Assembly (NCBI GenBank): GCA_902616245.1
Contig: CACMSB010000001.1
Coordinates: 310,001 to 374,000 of the forward strand
Length of the DNA: 64,000 bases
From: an uncultured Pelagibacteraceae bacterium
GTDB lineage: Bacteria; Pseudomonadota; Alphaproteobacteria; Pelagibacterales; Pelagibacteraceae
Direction of reading: 5' to 3'
The notes under the pieces are model-generated. The model made no database searches. It had not been told where the DNA came from and saw only the letters and a program-made list of their open reading frames with translations. The translations under genes and the position numbers were made by a program. This document shows, piece after piece, positions 31,615 through 43,724 of this stretch (its first letter is position 1; every line of letters begins with the position of its first letter).

Positions 31615-33135
31615 ATGGAAATAAATCCTTCAGAAGTAACAAAAATACTAAAAGAACAGATAAAAAAACTTGGCGATAGAGCTGAAGTTTCAGAGGTGGG
31701 ACAAGTATTGTCAGTTGGAGATGGAATTGCAAGAATTTATGGCTTGGATAATGTTCAAGCAGGAGAAATGGTTGAGTTTTCCGATGGCTCTAAAGGAATG
31801 GCATTAAACTTAGAGAGTGACAACGTTGGTGTTGTTATATTTGGTGATGATAGAGAAATTAAAGAGGGAGATACTGTAAAAAGAACTGGTGCGATTGTCG
31901 ATGTACCAGTTGGAAAACAACTTTTAGGAAGAGTTGTTGATGGATTAGGAAATCCAATTGATGGAAAAGGAGCTTTAGATAAAAGTTTAGAGAGAAAAAG
32001 AGTTGAAGTTAAAGCGCCAGGAATTATTCCACGACAATCTGTTGGTGAGCCAATGCAAACAGGTTTAAAAGCAATTGATAGCTTAATTCCTGTTGGAAGA
32101 GGGCAAAGAGAACTTATAATTGGAGATCGTCAAACAGGTAAAACTGCAGTAGCTATCGATACAATTATCAATCAAAAGAAAATTAATGAGTCAGACGACG
32201 AAAGTAAAAAACTTTATTGTATATATGTTGCAATTGGACAAAAAAGATCAACTGTTGCTCAGATTGTAAAAACTTTAGAGGACGCTGGCGCAATGGAATA
32301 TACGACTATAGTTTCCGCAACAGCCTCAGACTCTGCGCCTCTTCAGTTTTTAGCTCCTTACACAGGATGTACTATGGGAGAATATTTTAGAGATAATGGA
32401 ATGCATGCTTTAATTATTTACGATGATTTATCTAAGCAAGCAGTCGCATATAGACAAATGTCATTATTATTAAGAAGACCACCGGGGCGTGAAGCATACC
32501 CAGGAGATGTGTTTTATTTACATAGTAGATTATTAGAAAGAGCTGCTAAATTAAGTGATGAAAATGGCGGAGGTTCTTTAACTGCGCTACCAATTATTGA
32601 AACACAAGCAGGTGATGTTTCTGCATATATTCCAACAAATGTAATATCTATTACAGATGGGCAAATATTTTTAGAAACTGAACTATTCAATCAAGGAATT
32701 AGACCAGCAGTAAACGTTGGATTATCCGTATCTAGAGTTGGATCAGCTGCACAAACTAAAGCTATGAAATCTGTGGCTGGATCAATTAAATTAGAGTTAG
32801 CCCAATACAGAGAAATGGCAGCTTTTGCTCAATTTGGATCTGATTTAGATGCATCTACACAGAAACTTTTAAATAGAGGTTCGAAGTTAACTGAACTTTT
32901 AAAACAAGGACAATATTCTCCCATGACAGTTGCAGAACAAGTTATATCAATTTTCTGTGGTGTAAAAGGTTATTTGGATGATATTGAACTTAAAGATGTA
33001 GCCGACTTTGAAAATAAGGTTCTACAAAAGTGTAAATCTGACAAGCCTGAGATTATGGAGTCTATTGCCAAAACTGGAAAGATTGAGGAAGACATTGAAA
33101 AACAATTAGTAGAATTAATCAAAGGAATTAAATAA
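31615..33135 (+). CDS. atpA: F1 ATP synthase alpha subunit
   Basis: This is the non-catalytic nucleotide-binding subunit. The 506-residue protein has [19 protein letters not shown], the P-loop GDRQTGKTA near residue 169, and the alpha/beta signature [17 protein letters not shown] (near residue 365). It starts directly after atpH. Confidence 0.97.
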   Translation: MEINPSEVTKILKEQIKKLGDRAEVSEVGQVLSVGDGIARIYGLDNVQAGEMVEFSDGSKGMALNLESDNVGVVIFGDDREIKEGDTVKRTGAIVDVPVGKQLLGRVVDGLGNPIDGKGALDKSLERKRVEVKAPGIIPRQSVGEPMQTGLKAIDSLIPVGRGQRELIIGDRQTGKTAVAIDTIINQKKINESDDESKKLYCIYVAIGQKRSTVAQIVKTLEDAGAMEYTTIVSATASDSAPLQFLAPYTGCTMGEYFRDNGMHALIIYDDLSKQAVAYRQMSLLLRRPPGREAYPGDVFYLHSRLLERAAKLSDENGGGSLTALPIIETQAGDVSAYIPTNVISITDGQIFLETELFNQGIRPAVNVGLSVSRVGSAAQTKAMKSVAGSIKLELAQYREMAAFAQFGSDLDASTQKLLNRGSKLTELLKQGQYSPMTVAEQVISIFCGVKGYLDDIELKDVADFENKVLQKCKSDKPEIMESIAKTGKIEEDIEKQLVELIKGIK

Positions 33136-33141
33136 TTATAA

Positions 33142-35446
<2,305 letters not shown>

Positions 35447-35447
<1 letters not shown>

Positions 35448-35845
35448 TGAGTAATCTTTTTAATATAGATATTGTAAATCCAGAACAATCTTTTCTTTCA
35501 AAAGACAATGTATTTGAAGTTGTAATTCCTGCTGTAGAAGGAGAGATTGGTATTCTTAAAGACCATATTCCAATTATCTCATTTTTAAAACCAGGAATAA
35601 TTAGAGTATTTTCTGAATCTGAGGAACAAAACTTTTATGTTGAAGATGGTATTGTCGAATTTAAAGATAATACGTTATCTGTATTAACTAGCTCAATTTT
35701 TGATTTAAAAGATGCTGATAAAAATTTTGTATCTAAATCGATAAGCAGTGCTGAAGCAGAATTGTCAAAAGATAATATCGATGATCAAAAAAGATTTCTT
35801 TTAAATCACAAAGTCGAAGTTCTAAAATCTATAAGTATTAATTAA
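35447..35845 (+). CDS. atpC: F1 ATP synthase epsilon subunit
   Basis: The 132-residue protein has the N-terminal beta-sandwich with FDIVNPEQSFLS-like sequence, EGEIGILKDHIPIISFLKPG, and a helical C terminus of the right length. It is the last gene of the operon. Its TAA lies in a TTAATTAA palindrome that also stops rppH on the other strand. Confidence 0.93.
35838..35845. other. TTAATTAA palindrome stopping atpC and rppH
   Basis: The second occurrence in the window of this 8-bp palindrome at a convergent junction. TAA on plus at 35843-35845 ends atpC, and TAA on minus at 35838-35840 ends rppH. There is no hairpin terminator. Confidence 0.9.
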
Positions 35846-36314
35846 CTACTTTTTCTAGTTCTTTTTGAATTTCTTGGTAAACATGAAGTTTAAAATCTAC
35901 AACTTTAGTTGTTAAATCTTTAATATCTATCCATTTCCAATCTAAGAATTCAGGATGTTTAGTTTTAATGTTAATTTCATTTTCCTCTCCATTAAACTTT
36001 ACAATAAACCACTTTTGCTTTTGGCCTTTATATTTTCCTTTCCAAATAATTCCTAAGAGGCGATCAGGAAGATCGTAAGTTGTGTATTTGTTTACTTCTT
36101 TAATTAGTTCTACTGACTTTATGCTTGTTTCTTCTTTAAGTTCCCTCAACGCTGCATCAAAATAATTTTCACCTTCATCAATACCGCCTTGAGGCATCTG
36201 CCAAAAATCAGCAGGATTATCAATTCTTTTTGCAACAAATATCTTATTTTCTTTATTTAAGACTGCGATACCAACACCATTTCTTAGTGGAAGTTTTTGA
36301 AATTTTTCTTTCAT
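35838..36314 (-). CDS. rppH: RNA pyrophosphohydrolase (Nudix, RppH/NudH-type)
   Basis: Family members remove pyrophosphate from 5'-triphosphorylated mRNA and so start decay; alphaproteobacterial homologues also hydrolyse diadenosine polyphosphates. The 158-residue protein has LPLRNGVGIAVLN and QMPQGGIDEGE at the N terminus. The Nudix box is at 43-65 (G-x5-E-x7-R-E-L-x-E-E), with all metal ligands present. The C-terminal half carries WFIVKFNGEENEI and FLDWKW. It is the last gene of a long minus-strand run; 2 nt separate it from ctpA. Confidence 0.9.
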   Translation of the reverse strand: MKEKFQKLPLRNGVGIAVLNKENKIFVAKRIDNPADFWQMPQGGIDEGENYFDAALRELKEETSIKSVELIKEVNKYTTYDLPDRLLGIIWKGKYKGQKQKWFIVKFNGEENEINIKTKHPEFLDWKWIDIKDLTTKVVDFKLHVYQEIQKELEKVVN

Positions 36315-36316
36315 TC

Positions 36317-37450
36317 TTAACCATTTAATAATTTAAGAGCAAATTCCAACTGGTTATCAGTATCTGTATTTATTCTAAATTCATCTGAACCTTCAGCAAT
36401 AACTATATCTGGATTTACACCTACTCTTGAAATCGATTTACCTGATGGGAGATAGTATTTAGAAACAGTAAGTCTTATGGCACCTTCATTTTCTAAAGGA
36501 ATAATTGACTGGACTGACCCTTTTCCATATGTACTCTCTCCTACTAATATCGCTCTTTTGTGATCTTGTAGTGCTCCTGCAACAATCTCAGATGCTGATG
36601 CAGACCCATAATTAATCAAAATAATCATTGTTTCTCCATCAATAATATCTCCTTTTTTTGCAAACCATTTTCTATTTTCATACTTCCTTTTACTTTTTGT
36701 TGAAACTATTTCTCCATTTTCTAAAAAATAATCTGAAATTTTTATCGCTTGAGATAACAATCCACCAGGATTGTTTCTTAAATCTAATATGTAATTTTTA
36801 ATTTTCTTATTTTTCTTAAATTCTTTGATTTTATTTTTTATTTGTTTACTACTATTCTCGTTGAATGATGTTAATCTTATGTAAGCTGTTTGATCATCTT
36901 TAATTTCTGACTTTACAGATGCAACTTGTATTATTTCTCTTGTAATTGTAAATATAAGTGCTTTTCTTTCTCCTCTTCTTCTAACAGTAATCTCTATATC
37001 AGATCCAACTGGGCCTCTCATCAATTCTACAGCTTCAGAAAGAGTTTTTCCTTGAACTTGAACATCATCAATTTTAACGATGTAATCTCCAGCTTTAACA
37101 CCAACCTCCTCAGCTGGCGAGTTATCAATTGGAGAAATTACTTTTACGACACCAGCCTCCATACTGACTTCAATGCCCAATCCTCCAAATTCTCCGCTTG
37201 TCTCAGTTTGCATATTTTTAAACGAGTCCGGAGACATATATGCTGAATAAGGATCCAAAGATTGCAAAACACCGTTTATAGCAGCATCCATTGCTTCACT
37301 CTGATTTACTTCATCAACATATTCTTTATTAATTTTATCTAAGACTTCGCTGAATAAATCAATTTTTTTGTAAATATCGTTTTCATTACTCAAAATTGGA
37401 TTTGTAAATATGAAAAAAAATAAAGAAGCTATTAAGTATACTTTTTTCAT
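36317..37450 (-). CDS. ctpA: periplasmic carboxy-terminal processing protease (S41)
   Basis: This is a secreted serine protease of the tail-specific/CtpA family. The 377-residue protein has a signal peptide (MKKVYLIASLFFFIFTNPILS). A PDZ domain with GGLGIEVSMEAGVVKVISPI and GVKAGDYIVKIDD follows. The catalytic Ser is in NYGSASASEIVAGAL and the Lys in STYGKGSVQSI. The start overlaps rsfS by 4 nt (ATGA). Likely roles are periplasmic protein maturation or peptidoglycan hydrolase turnover. Confidence 0.92.
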   Translation of the reverse strand: MKKVYLIASLFFFIFTNPILSNENDIYKKIDLFSEVLDKINKEYVDEVNQSEAMDAAINGVLQSLDPYSAYMSPDSFKNMQTETSGEFGGLGIEVSMEAGVVKVISPIDNSPAEEVGVKAGDYIVKIDDVQVQGKTLSEAVELMRGPVGSDIEITVRRRGERKALIFTITREIIQVASVKSEIKDDQTAYIRLTSFNENSSKQIKNKIKEFKKNKKIKNYILDLRNNPGGLLSQAIKISDYFLENGEIVSTKSKRKYENRKWFAKKGDIIDGETMIILINYGSASASEIVAGALQDHKRAILVGESTYGKGSVQSIIPLENEGAIRLTVSKYYLPSGKSISRVGVNPDIVIAEGSDEFRINTDTDNQLEFALKLLNG

Positions 37451-37797
37451 ATGATCAGTTTTTCTTTAGGAATTAATTCTGACCACATTTTTTCTAATTC
37501 ATAAAATTTTCTTTTTTCAGGATTGAAAATATGAACAATTAAGTCTATTCCATCTACAAGCTTCCAATCATTGCTATCTTTTCCTTCAATTTTACAATTA
37601 TTCACACCATTAATTTTTAATTTTTCAAAAACTTGTTCAGACAAAGCTTGAATATGTCTTGATGATGTACCACTAGCTATAATCATGAAGTCTGCAACTG
37701 ATGATTTTCCCTCGAGATCTATTGAAACTATGTCTAAGGCTTTATTAATATCAAGCGTTTTGATTATTTCATCTTTAAGAGCTGATATTTTTTCCAT
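37447..37797 (-). CDS. rsfS: ribosomal silencing factor RsfS
   Basis: The protein binds L14 and blocks subunit joining in starved cells. The 116-residue length and the motifs ADFMIIASGTSSRHIQALSE, NDWKLVDGIDLIVHIF and YELEKMW are diagnostic of the RsfS/YbeB/Iojap family. It lies in the standard neighbourhood obgE-proBA-nadD-rsfS. Confidence 0.95.
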   Translation of the reverse strand: MEKISALKDEIIKTLDINKALDIVSIDLEGKSSVADFMIIASGTSSRHIQALSEQVFEKLKINGVNNCKIEGKDSNDWKLVDGIDLIVHIFNPEKRKFYELEKMWSELIPKEKLII

Positions 37798-37814
37798 TAA
37801 TTGATTTTAGAGTA

Positions 37815-38357
37815 TCAAATTTTTCTTAATTGAGAAGATGAAATATTGACTTTATTAAACTTTATAAATTCAACTGCTTTTTTATTATATTTCTTAAATG
37901 ATTTAGATCTAAAAGCCTTTGATTTGTATCCATTTCGATCAAATACCAATATTTTGCACATTTTAGTTATTGAATTGTACCCCTTCCATTTATGAAAATT
38001 TATTAGGTTATCTGCCCCCATTAAAAAAAATATTTCCGAATGTTTAAATTTTTTTTTTAAATATTTAATTAAATCTACTGTACGATTAGATTTTGTTATT
38101 TCTTCAAAACATTTAACTTTTATAAATTTATTATTTTTATTAATTTTTTTTGCATAAGCAGTTCTTTTGTATAGATCATTTGGATTATTTTTTTTAAATG
38201 GATTTTGTTTTGTTATAGCCCATATAACTTGGCTCAAATCATAATTTTTTTTTGCTAATTTAGAAATTCTTACATGACCAACATGCGCTGGATCAAACGA
38301 TCCACCGAGTACACCAATCTTTTTATTTTCTAATTTGCCCTGTACCATAAACTTCAT
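37815..38357 (-). CDS. nadD: nicotinate-nucleotide adenylyltransferase
   Basis: This enzyme of NAD synthesis adenylylates nicotinate mononucleotide. The 180-residue protein has the nucleotidyltransferase GVLGGSFDPAHVGHVRISK with the HxGH motif, FLMGADNLINFHKWKG, and the ISSSQLR motif (VNISSSQLRKI) at the very C terminus. Two starts are possible: ATG 38357 or ATG 38348; both lie before the conserved part. The gene overlaps proA by up to 35 nt. The C terminus ends right after SSQLRKI, shorter than many homologues. Confidence 0.92.
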   Translation of the reverse strand: MKFMVQGKLENKKIGVLGGSFDPAHVGHVRISKLAKKNYDLSQVIWAITKQNPFKKNNPNDLYKRTAYAKKINKNNKFIKVKCFEEITKSNRTVDLIKYLKKKFKHSEIFFLMGADNLINFHKWKGYNSITKMCKILVFDRNGYKSKAFRSKSFKKYNKKAVEFIKFNKVNISSSQLRKI

Positions 38358-39570
38358 ATTTATAACTTACTAACTGATTTAGACCGACAGGACCTCTTGG
38401 TGGCAAGGTGTTTGTTGAAATTCCAACCTCCCCACCAAAACCAAATTCTCCTCCGTCAGCAAATTGTGTTGATGAATTTTGAATAGCAATAGAGCTTTTT
38501 ACATTCTTAATAAAGAATTTTGCTGTATTTTTGTTTTTGGTTACTATTGCATCTGTATGCATAGTTCCATATTTGTTGATATGGGCAACTGCTTCTTTAA
38601 CATTATTCACTAATTTAACTGAAATAATCGGTGAAAGATGTTCTTTTGACCAAGTATTATTATTTGCAGGATATGTTTTTCCTTTAAATAGTTTACTTAT
38701 TTTTTTATCAGCTAAAATTTTACAACCGCTTTTAGCTAGTGAATTTAAAATTAAATTCACTGATTTCGATTTACTTTTATGTATTAAGAGAGTTTCAGTT
38801 GCACCACATATACTAGTATTTCTCAACTTAGCATTTAATACTATTTTGTTTGCCATATTATCTTCTGCCTCTTTATCAATATATGTATGACAAATTCCTT
38901 CCAAATGACCAATAACCGGAACCTTTGAAAGTTGTTTAACTTTTTTTACTAAATTTTTTCCGCCTCGTGGTATTACAACATCAATGGAGTTTTCCATTTT
39001 TGATAATAAATAATCGACGAGTTTTCTGCTCTTGTTATTTATAAACTGGACATAGTTTTCGTTTACTTTATTTTTTTTTAGAGCTTTCCTAAATAAATTT
39101 ACTAAAATTTTATTACTATTGTAGGCTTCGGAACCACCTCTTAATATAACAGCATTTCCAGATTTAAAACATAGTGCTGATACATCAGAAGTAACATTGG
39201 GTCTACTTTCAAATATTACACCTATAACTCCTATAGGTATTGTAACTCTTCTAATTTCAAGTCCATTTGGCCTTTTCCATTTGGAAGTTACATGATCTAT
39301 AGGATCTTTAAAAGAAGTAATAGTTTTAACAGAGTCAATTATACTTTTTAATTTATTATTACTAAGAGTGAGTCTTTGAATTAAGTTTTCTTTTAATTTT
39401 TTTCCTCTTGCATAAAAAATATCTTTCTTATTTTCGCTAATAATTTTATTCTTATTAATCTCAATTAATTTTACAAAATCTTTTAAAACTTTATTCTTTT
39501 TTTTTGGACTAATACTTGAATTCAAAGCTTTTCTAGAATTCAATCCAATTTTTTTAAGTAGTTTACTCAT
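38323..39570 (-). CDS. proA: gamma-glutamyl phosphate reductase
   Basis: This is the second step of proline synthesis. The 415-residue aldehyde-dehydrogenase-fold protein shows IPIGVIGVIFESRPNVTSDVSALC, ILRGGSEAYNSN, the catalytic Cys in RNTSICGATETLL near residue 253, and FADGGEFGFGGEVGISTN. The ATG shares one base with the proB stop. Confidence 0.95.
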   Translation of the reverse strand: MSKLLKKIGLNSRKALNSSISPKKKNKVLKDFVKLIEINKNKIISENKKDIFYARGKKLKENLIQRLTLSNNKLKSIIDSVKTITSFKDPIDHVTSKWKRPNGLEIRRVTIPIGVIGVIFESRPNVTSDVSALCFKSGNAVILRGGSEAYNSNKILVNLFRKALKKNKVNENYVQFINNKSRKLVDYLLSKMENSIDVVIPRGGKNLVKKVKQLSKVPVIGHLEGICHTYIDKEAEDNMANKIVLNAKLRNTSICGATETLLIHKSKSKSVNLILNSLAKSGCKILADKKISKLFKGKTYPANNNTWSKEHLSPIISVKLVNNVKEAVAHINKYGTMHTDAIVTKNKNTAKFFIKNVKSSIAIQNSSTQFADGGEFGFGGEVGISTNTLPPRGPVGLNQLVSYKYEVYGTGQIRK

Positions 39571-40676
39571 TAAATTTTAACCATATCATCTTTATGTATA
39601 ACTTCAGACTTTGTAACATAGCCTAAAAGATTACTAATTTTGTTAGAATGTTCTCCTTTTATTTTGGATATCTCATCAGATGTAAAACTGCTCAACCCTC
39701 TAGCAAATTCTTTGTTATTTTTATCTAAAATTCTAACATGATCACCTTTAACAAATTTTCCTGAAACTTTTCTAATACCTGCGGCTAATAAACTTTTTCC
39801 ATTTTTTAAAGCATTTAAAGCACCATCATCTATAATAATTTCTCCTTTTGGAGATATAGAGCTAATTATCCATTTTTTTCTTGCATCTAATTTAGATACT
39901 TTTGGCAAAAACCATGTCCCAGAATTATGTTCTAGTATATTTTTAATTGGTCTTTTAATTAAACCATTTGCAATAGCCATATAGCAACCCGAGACTTGAC
40001 ATACTTTTGCAGCATCAATTTTCGTTTTCATTCCACCAGTACCATACTCACTTGTGCTTTTACTTGAAAAATTTTCAATTTTAGAATCAATATTTTTTAT
40101 TTCTTTAATCAATTTAGCATTTTTATGAATTTTTGGGTTTTTAGAATACAATCCATCAACATCAGACAATAATATTAAGCAATCTGCGCCTGATATTTGT
40201 GCAACTCTTGATGCTAATCTGTCATTATCTCCGTATTTAATTTCAGAAGTTGCAATACTATCATTTTCGTTAACAACAGGTACAAAATTAAGCTCAAATA
40301 AGTTTTCGAAAGTTCTTTTAGCATTTATAGCTCTTCTTCTTTGTTCAGTATCTTCTAAAGTAATTAGAATTTGAGAAATATTTATTTTATTTGAGCTAAA
40401 TGTCTTTTTAAAAAGATTCATTAATTCTATTTGTCCAATTGATGCAACAGCTTGACTTTTATCAAGCTTTAAAGTTTCTTTATTTAATTGTAATTTTTTA
40501 CAACCTAAAGCAATTGCTCCAGAACTCACTATAACAACGTTCTTTTTAAGTTTTTGTAACTCTTTAATATCTTTAGTAAATTCCAAAAGCCATTTTTCTC
40601 TAATAATTTTATTGTCATTTATTAATAAAGATGAACCTATTTTTATTACTACAGTTTTGGAGTCCTTAAGATACAT
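39570..40676 (-). CDS. proB: glutamate 5-kinase
   Basis: This is the first step of proline synthesis. The 368-residue protein has the amino-acid kinase domain (VVIKIGSSLL, IVSSGAIALG, NENDSIAT, YGDNDRLASRVA, GTGGMKTKIDAA). A C-terminal PUA domain, about 90 residues, ends in GYVTKSEVIHKDDMV. The feedback-inhibited long form is thus expected. It overlaps obgE by 11 nt. Confidence 0.95.
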   Translation of the reverse strand: MYLKDSKTVVIKIGSSLLINDNKIIREKWLLEFTKDIKELQKLKKNVVIVSSGAIALGCKKLQLNKETLKLDKSQAVASIGQIELMNLFKKTFSSNKINISQILITLEDTEQRRRAINAKRTFENLFELNFVPVVNENDSIATSEIKYGDNDRLASRVAQISGADCLILLSDVDGLYSKNPKIHKNAKLIKEIKNIDSKIENFSSKSTSEYGTGGMKTKIDAAKVCQVSGCYMAIANGLIKRPIKNILEHNSGTWFLPKVSKLDARKKWIISSISPKGEIIIDDGALNALKNGKSLLAAGIRKVSGKFVKGDHVRILDKNNKEFARGLSSFTSDEISKIKGEHSNKISNLLGYVTKSEVIHKDDMVKI

Positions 40677-41649
40677 AGTTTACCAACTTTGACTTTATAT
40701 CTGATACTGATTTTTTATCCATTGTTGACATTAAAAAGATATTTTTTTTTAATTTATTCTTGAGTTTTTTTATCTTCTCTTCTTTTTTCTCTTCATCAAT
40801 TAAGTCAGTTTTATTTAAAACTACTATTTCTTTTTTTTTAACTAAATCTTTACTGTATTTTGATAATTCTTTTCTGACTTGATTGTAACAAATAAATAAA
40901 TCATCTTCAGTTATATCTATTAAATGCAGCAAAGTTTTGCACCTTTCTATATGTTTTAAAAACTTTATTCCAAGACCAGTTCCGGTATGAGCACCCTCAA
41001 TTAAGCCTGGTATATCTGCTAAAGTAACTTCTTTGTCATCATAACTAGCAACACCAAGATTTGGATTAATTGTAGTAAATTTATAGTTTGCTATTTTTGG
41101 ATTTGCACTCGTCATTGATGCAAGCAAGCTGGATTTCCCAGCATTGGGCAATCCTATGATACCGATATCAGCAATTGTTTTTAGTTGAAGCCAAATCCAA
41201 AATTCCTCCCCTTGACCTCCTTTTGTAAATTTCTTTGGGGCTCTATTGGTTGAGGACTTAAATCTTGTATTTCCAAATCCTCCTTTACCTCCGCTTGCTA
41301 CTAAAAATTCCTCTTTCTGACTTTTAAAATCATAAATAAGTGTTTTATTATCTTCTTCAAATACTTGTGTTCCTAAAGGTACTTTTAAATATAAATCTTC
41401 ACCACCTTTCCCAGTTTTGTTTTTTCCGCTGCCATCCTTTCCTCTTTCAGCTTTGAAGTGTTGTTGATACCTGTAATCAATCAAAGTATTAAGATTTCTT
41501 TCACTAATAAGAATTACAGATCCTCCTTTCCCTCCATCGCCTCCATCAGGGCCACCAAACTCTACAAATTTTTCCCTACGAAAACTTGGAGATCCCGACC
41601 CTCCGTTGCCAGCTTTTACATATATCTTAACTTGATCTAGAAATTTCAT
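40666..41649 (-). CDS. obgE: ribosome-associated GTPase Obg
   Basis: Obg acts in late 50S assembly and stress response. The 327-residue protein has the Gly-rich Obg fold (residues 1-155, with FGGPDGGDGGKGGSVI and GGKGGFGNTRFKSS). The GTPase domain follows with GLPNAGKS at 166-173, DIPGLIEGAHTGTGLGIKFL and NKTDL. There is no C-terminal OCT extension. It follows rpmA and rplU as usual. Confidence 0.95.
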   Translation of the reverse strand: MKFLDQVKIYVKAGNGGSGSPSFRREKFVEFGGPDGGDGGKGGSVILISERNLNTLIDYRYQQHFKAERGKDGSGKNKTGKGGEDLYLKVPLGTQVFEEDNKTLIYDFKSQKEEFLVASGGKGGFGNTRFKSSTNRAPKKFTKGGQGEEFWIWLQLKTIADIGIIGLPNAGKSSLLASMTSANPKIANYKFTTINPNLGVASYDDKEVTLADIPGLIEGAHTGTGLGIKFLKHIERCKTLLHLIDITEDDLFICYNQVRKELSKYSKDLVKKKEIVVLNKTDLIDEEKKEEKIKKLKNKLKKNIFLMSTMDKKSVSDIKSKLVNYVS

Positions 41650-41676
41650 ATAACAACTATGTGAATGTTGTATCTA

Positions 41677-41931
41677 TTAATTGGGCTTTACAGAAACGTA
41701 AGTTCTATCAGATTTTGATTTTTTAAACTCTACTTTACCTTTAACAACTGAAAATATCGAATGGTCTTTACCCATGCCAACATTTTCTCCAGGAAATATT
41801 TTAGTTCCCCTTTGTCTTACAATAATGTTGCCAGGCACAACCATCTCGCCACCATATTTTTTCACACCAAGTCTACGACCTGCACTATCTCTTCCGTTTC
41901 TTGACGATCCACCTGCTTTTTTCGTTGCCAT
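41677..41931 (-). CDS. rpmA: 50S ribosomal protein L27
   Basis: The 84-residue protein carries the canonical N terminus [40 protein letters not shown] and [11 protein letters not shown]. The N-terminal tail reaches the peptidyl transferase centre. It lies 10 nt after rplU. Confidence 0.96.
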   Translation of the reverse strand: MATKKAGGSSRNGRDSAGRRLGVKKYGGEMVVPGNIIVRQRGTKIFPGENVGMGKDHSIFSVVKGKVEFKKSKSDRTYVSVKPN

Positions 41932-41941
41932 AAATTACTTT

Positions 41942-42343
41942 TTATTTAGCTGCTTCCTTAGTTTCAACTGTTTTTTTTAATGGTATTTCTTTTCTTTTTT
42001 CTGCTTCAGAAATAACTTTACCATCTTTTGAATAGATTTTACTTATTCTTACCATTGTAAATTTTTGTCTATGACCATTTTTTCTTCTCGAATTTTGCCT
42101 TCTCCTTTTTTTAAAAATAAGAACTGTTCTATTTTTTCCATTTTTTATTAATTCAGCTTCAACTTTAGCTCCACTAATTGTCGGTTCTCCTAACTCTAAA
42201 TTTTTATCATCTCCGTAAGCTAGTATTTCATTAAACTCTATTTTTGAATTTTCTTTTGAATCTTCGAGCTTTTCAACTTTGAGAATCTCTCCAGCTTTCA
42301 CTTTATACTGTTTACCACCTGTTTGAATTACCGCGAATGACAT
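41942..42343 (-). CDS. rplU: 50S ribosomal protein L21 with short C-terminal extension
   Basis: The L21 core is MSFAVIQTGGKQYKVKAGE with KKRRRQNSRRKNGHRQKFTMVRISKI. The protein has 133 residues, about 30 more than E. coli L21, with a charged tail (EAEKRKEIPLKKTVETKEAAK). A Shine-Dalgarno-like AGGG lies 7 nt before the start. It heads the minus-strand operon; its promoter is visible at 42370-42397. Confidence 0.95.
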   Translation of the reverse strand: MSFAVIQTGGKQYKVKAGEILKVEKLEDSKENSKIEFNEILAYGDDKNLELGEPTISGAKVEAELIKNGKNRTVLIFKKRRRQNSRRKNGHRQKFTMVRISKIYSKDGKVISEAEKRKEIPLKKTVETKEAAK

Positions 42344-42369
42344 AGTTAGCCCTAATTTTTATAGTCAGC

Positions 42370-42397
42370 AATATAGTCTGGGTTGCATCATAGTCAA
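42370..42397 (-). promoter_or_regulatory. predicted promoter of rplU-rpmA-obgE operon
   Basis: Reading the minus strand, TTGACT (42397-42392) and TATATT (42375-42370) are separated by 16 nt, in the 64-nt gap between gloB and rplU. Transcription should start near 42363, leaving a leader of about 20 nt that contains AGGG. Confidence 0.6.
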
Positions 42398-42407
42398 GGT
42401 TAATAAC

Positions 42408-43127
42408 TTAGAAATTATCCTTTAAATCCCTCAATTTTTTGAAATTTTCTAGGTCGTTTGACTTAAGAAAAATGTTACAATTAAGTTCCTCACCAATCGT
42501 TGATGGCATACTAGTTTTACCTTGTTTAATTTTTTCTTTAATTTCTTTAATTTTGTTTAGTAATTCATTGTTATTGGAATCTTGTGCTAAACAAAATTCA
42601 GAATTCTTTAAAGTATATTCATGTCCACAATAAATTTTTGTATCTTTATCTAAATTTTTTAAAACTTGTAGTGAGTTGTACATTTGCTCATAACTCCCTT
42701 CAAAAATTCTTCCACATCCCATAGAGAATAAAGTATCTCCTGTAAAAATTAACTTATTTTTAAAAAAATGAAAACAGATATGACCTATTGTATGGCCAGG
42801 GACATGATATATTTTTGCTTCAAAAATATCTTCTTTCCAAATTTCACCATCACTTAAGCAAATATCAATTTGAGGTATTCTATTTTTATCTCCAACATAA
42901 CCTATTACTTCTGCATTAAATTTTTTTTTTAATTCTTCATTCCCACCAACATGGTCATGATGATGATGTGTATTTAATATATATTTTAAATTTAATTTAT
43001 TTTTCTGTAAATAATTTATAATTGGATCTGCTTCACCAGGATCAACAACACAACAATTTCCATTAGCTTCATTAATTAAAATGTAAGAAAAATTATCTTC
43101 CAGACACTTAATAATTTCTACTTTCAT
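42408..43127 (-). CDS. gloB: hydroxyacylglutathione hydrolase (glyoxalase II)
   Basis: This metallo-beta-lactamase-fold enzyme hydrolyses S-lactoylglutathione. The 239-residue protein has the di-metal motif THHHHDHVGG near residues 53-62, HVPGHTIGHICF, FTGDTLFSMGCGRIFEG, and CGHEYTLKNSEF. It begins on the base next to the metW stop, so it may share the metX transcript; whether SAM control extends to it is unknown. Confidence 0.92.
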   Translation of the reverse strand: MKVEIIKCLEDNFSYILINEANGNCCVVDPGEADPIINYLQKNKLNLKYILNTHHHHDHVGGNEELKKKFNAEVIGYVGDKNRIPQIDICLSDGEIWKEDIFEAKIYHVPGHTIGHICFHFFKNKLIFTGDTLFSMGCGRIFEGSYEQMYNSLQVLKNLDKDTKIYCGHEYTLKNSEFCLAQDSNNNELLNKIKEIKEKIKQGKTSMPSTIGEELNCNIFLKSNDLENFKKLRDLKDNF

Positions 43128-43724
43128 TTAACTTTCTATTAAAAATATACCTAAGTGAGAGTCAAGATTTTTATAATTTAAATTTGATTTATTTATTTCT
43201 GAAATTCGACTTTTTTTTAAAGCGATAGACTTAAATATTTTAATATTCTTACTACTGCAAAAATTATAAAAATCTTTAATTGTGCACATATGTAAATTTG
43301 GTGTATTGTACCATTCATGAGGTAAATTTTCTGTTACAGGCATTGTGCCTTTAAACAATAATTGTAGTCTAACTCTCCAGTAACCAAAATTAGGTATAGT
43401 AACAATTACTTTTTTTCCTACTTTTAGTAATTCACTAATTACTAATTCAGGATTAAGAAAAGCTTGTAATGTTTGGCTTAAAATAACGTAATCAAAAGAC
43501 GATTTAGGAAATTGTTTTAAATCGCTTTCAGCATTCCCCTCAATTACAGTTAATCCTTTTGATAAACAATTTTGAACTTTTTCTTTAGAAATTTCTAATC
43601 CACGAATATCTTTAGTTTTGTTTTCTTGTAAAAATTTCATCAAGTCTCCATAGCCACAACCGACATCTAGAACTCTAGTATTTTCCTCTATCAAATTAGA
43701 TATAATGTTAAATTCTTCTTTCAT
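43128..43724 (-). CDS. metW: methionine biosynthesis protein MetW
   Basis: MetW is a class I methyltransferase-fold partner of MetX in many proteobacteria; it is reported to stimulate acyltransferase activity. The 198-residue protein shows RVLDVGCGYGDLMKFL (SAM-fold motif I) near residue 18, FDYVILSQTLQAFLNPE and VTIPNFGYWRVRLQLLFKGTMPVT, all typical of MetW. It overlaps metX by 17 nt. Confidence 0.93.
   Translation of the reverse strand: MKEEFNIISNLIEENTRVLDVGCGYGDLMKFLQENKTKDIRGLEISKEKVQNCLSKGLTVIEGNAESDLKQFPKSSFDYVILSQTLQAFLNPELVISELLKVGKKVIVTIPNFGYWRVRLQLLFKGTMPVTENLPHEWYNTPNLHMCTIKDFYNFCSSKNIKIFKSIALKKSRISEINKSNLNYKNLDSHLGIFLIES

Noticed and set aside
36926..37246. 106-codon plus-strand frame within ctpA
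   Set aside because: Ser/Phe/Asn-rich shadow of the ctpA coding strand; ctpA motifs (PDZ, Ser-Lys) are intact on the minus strand.
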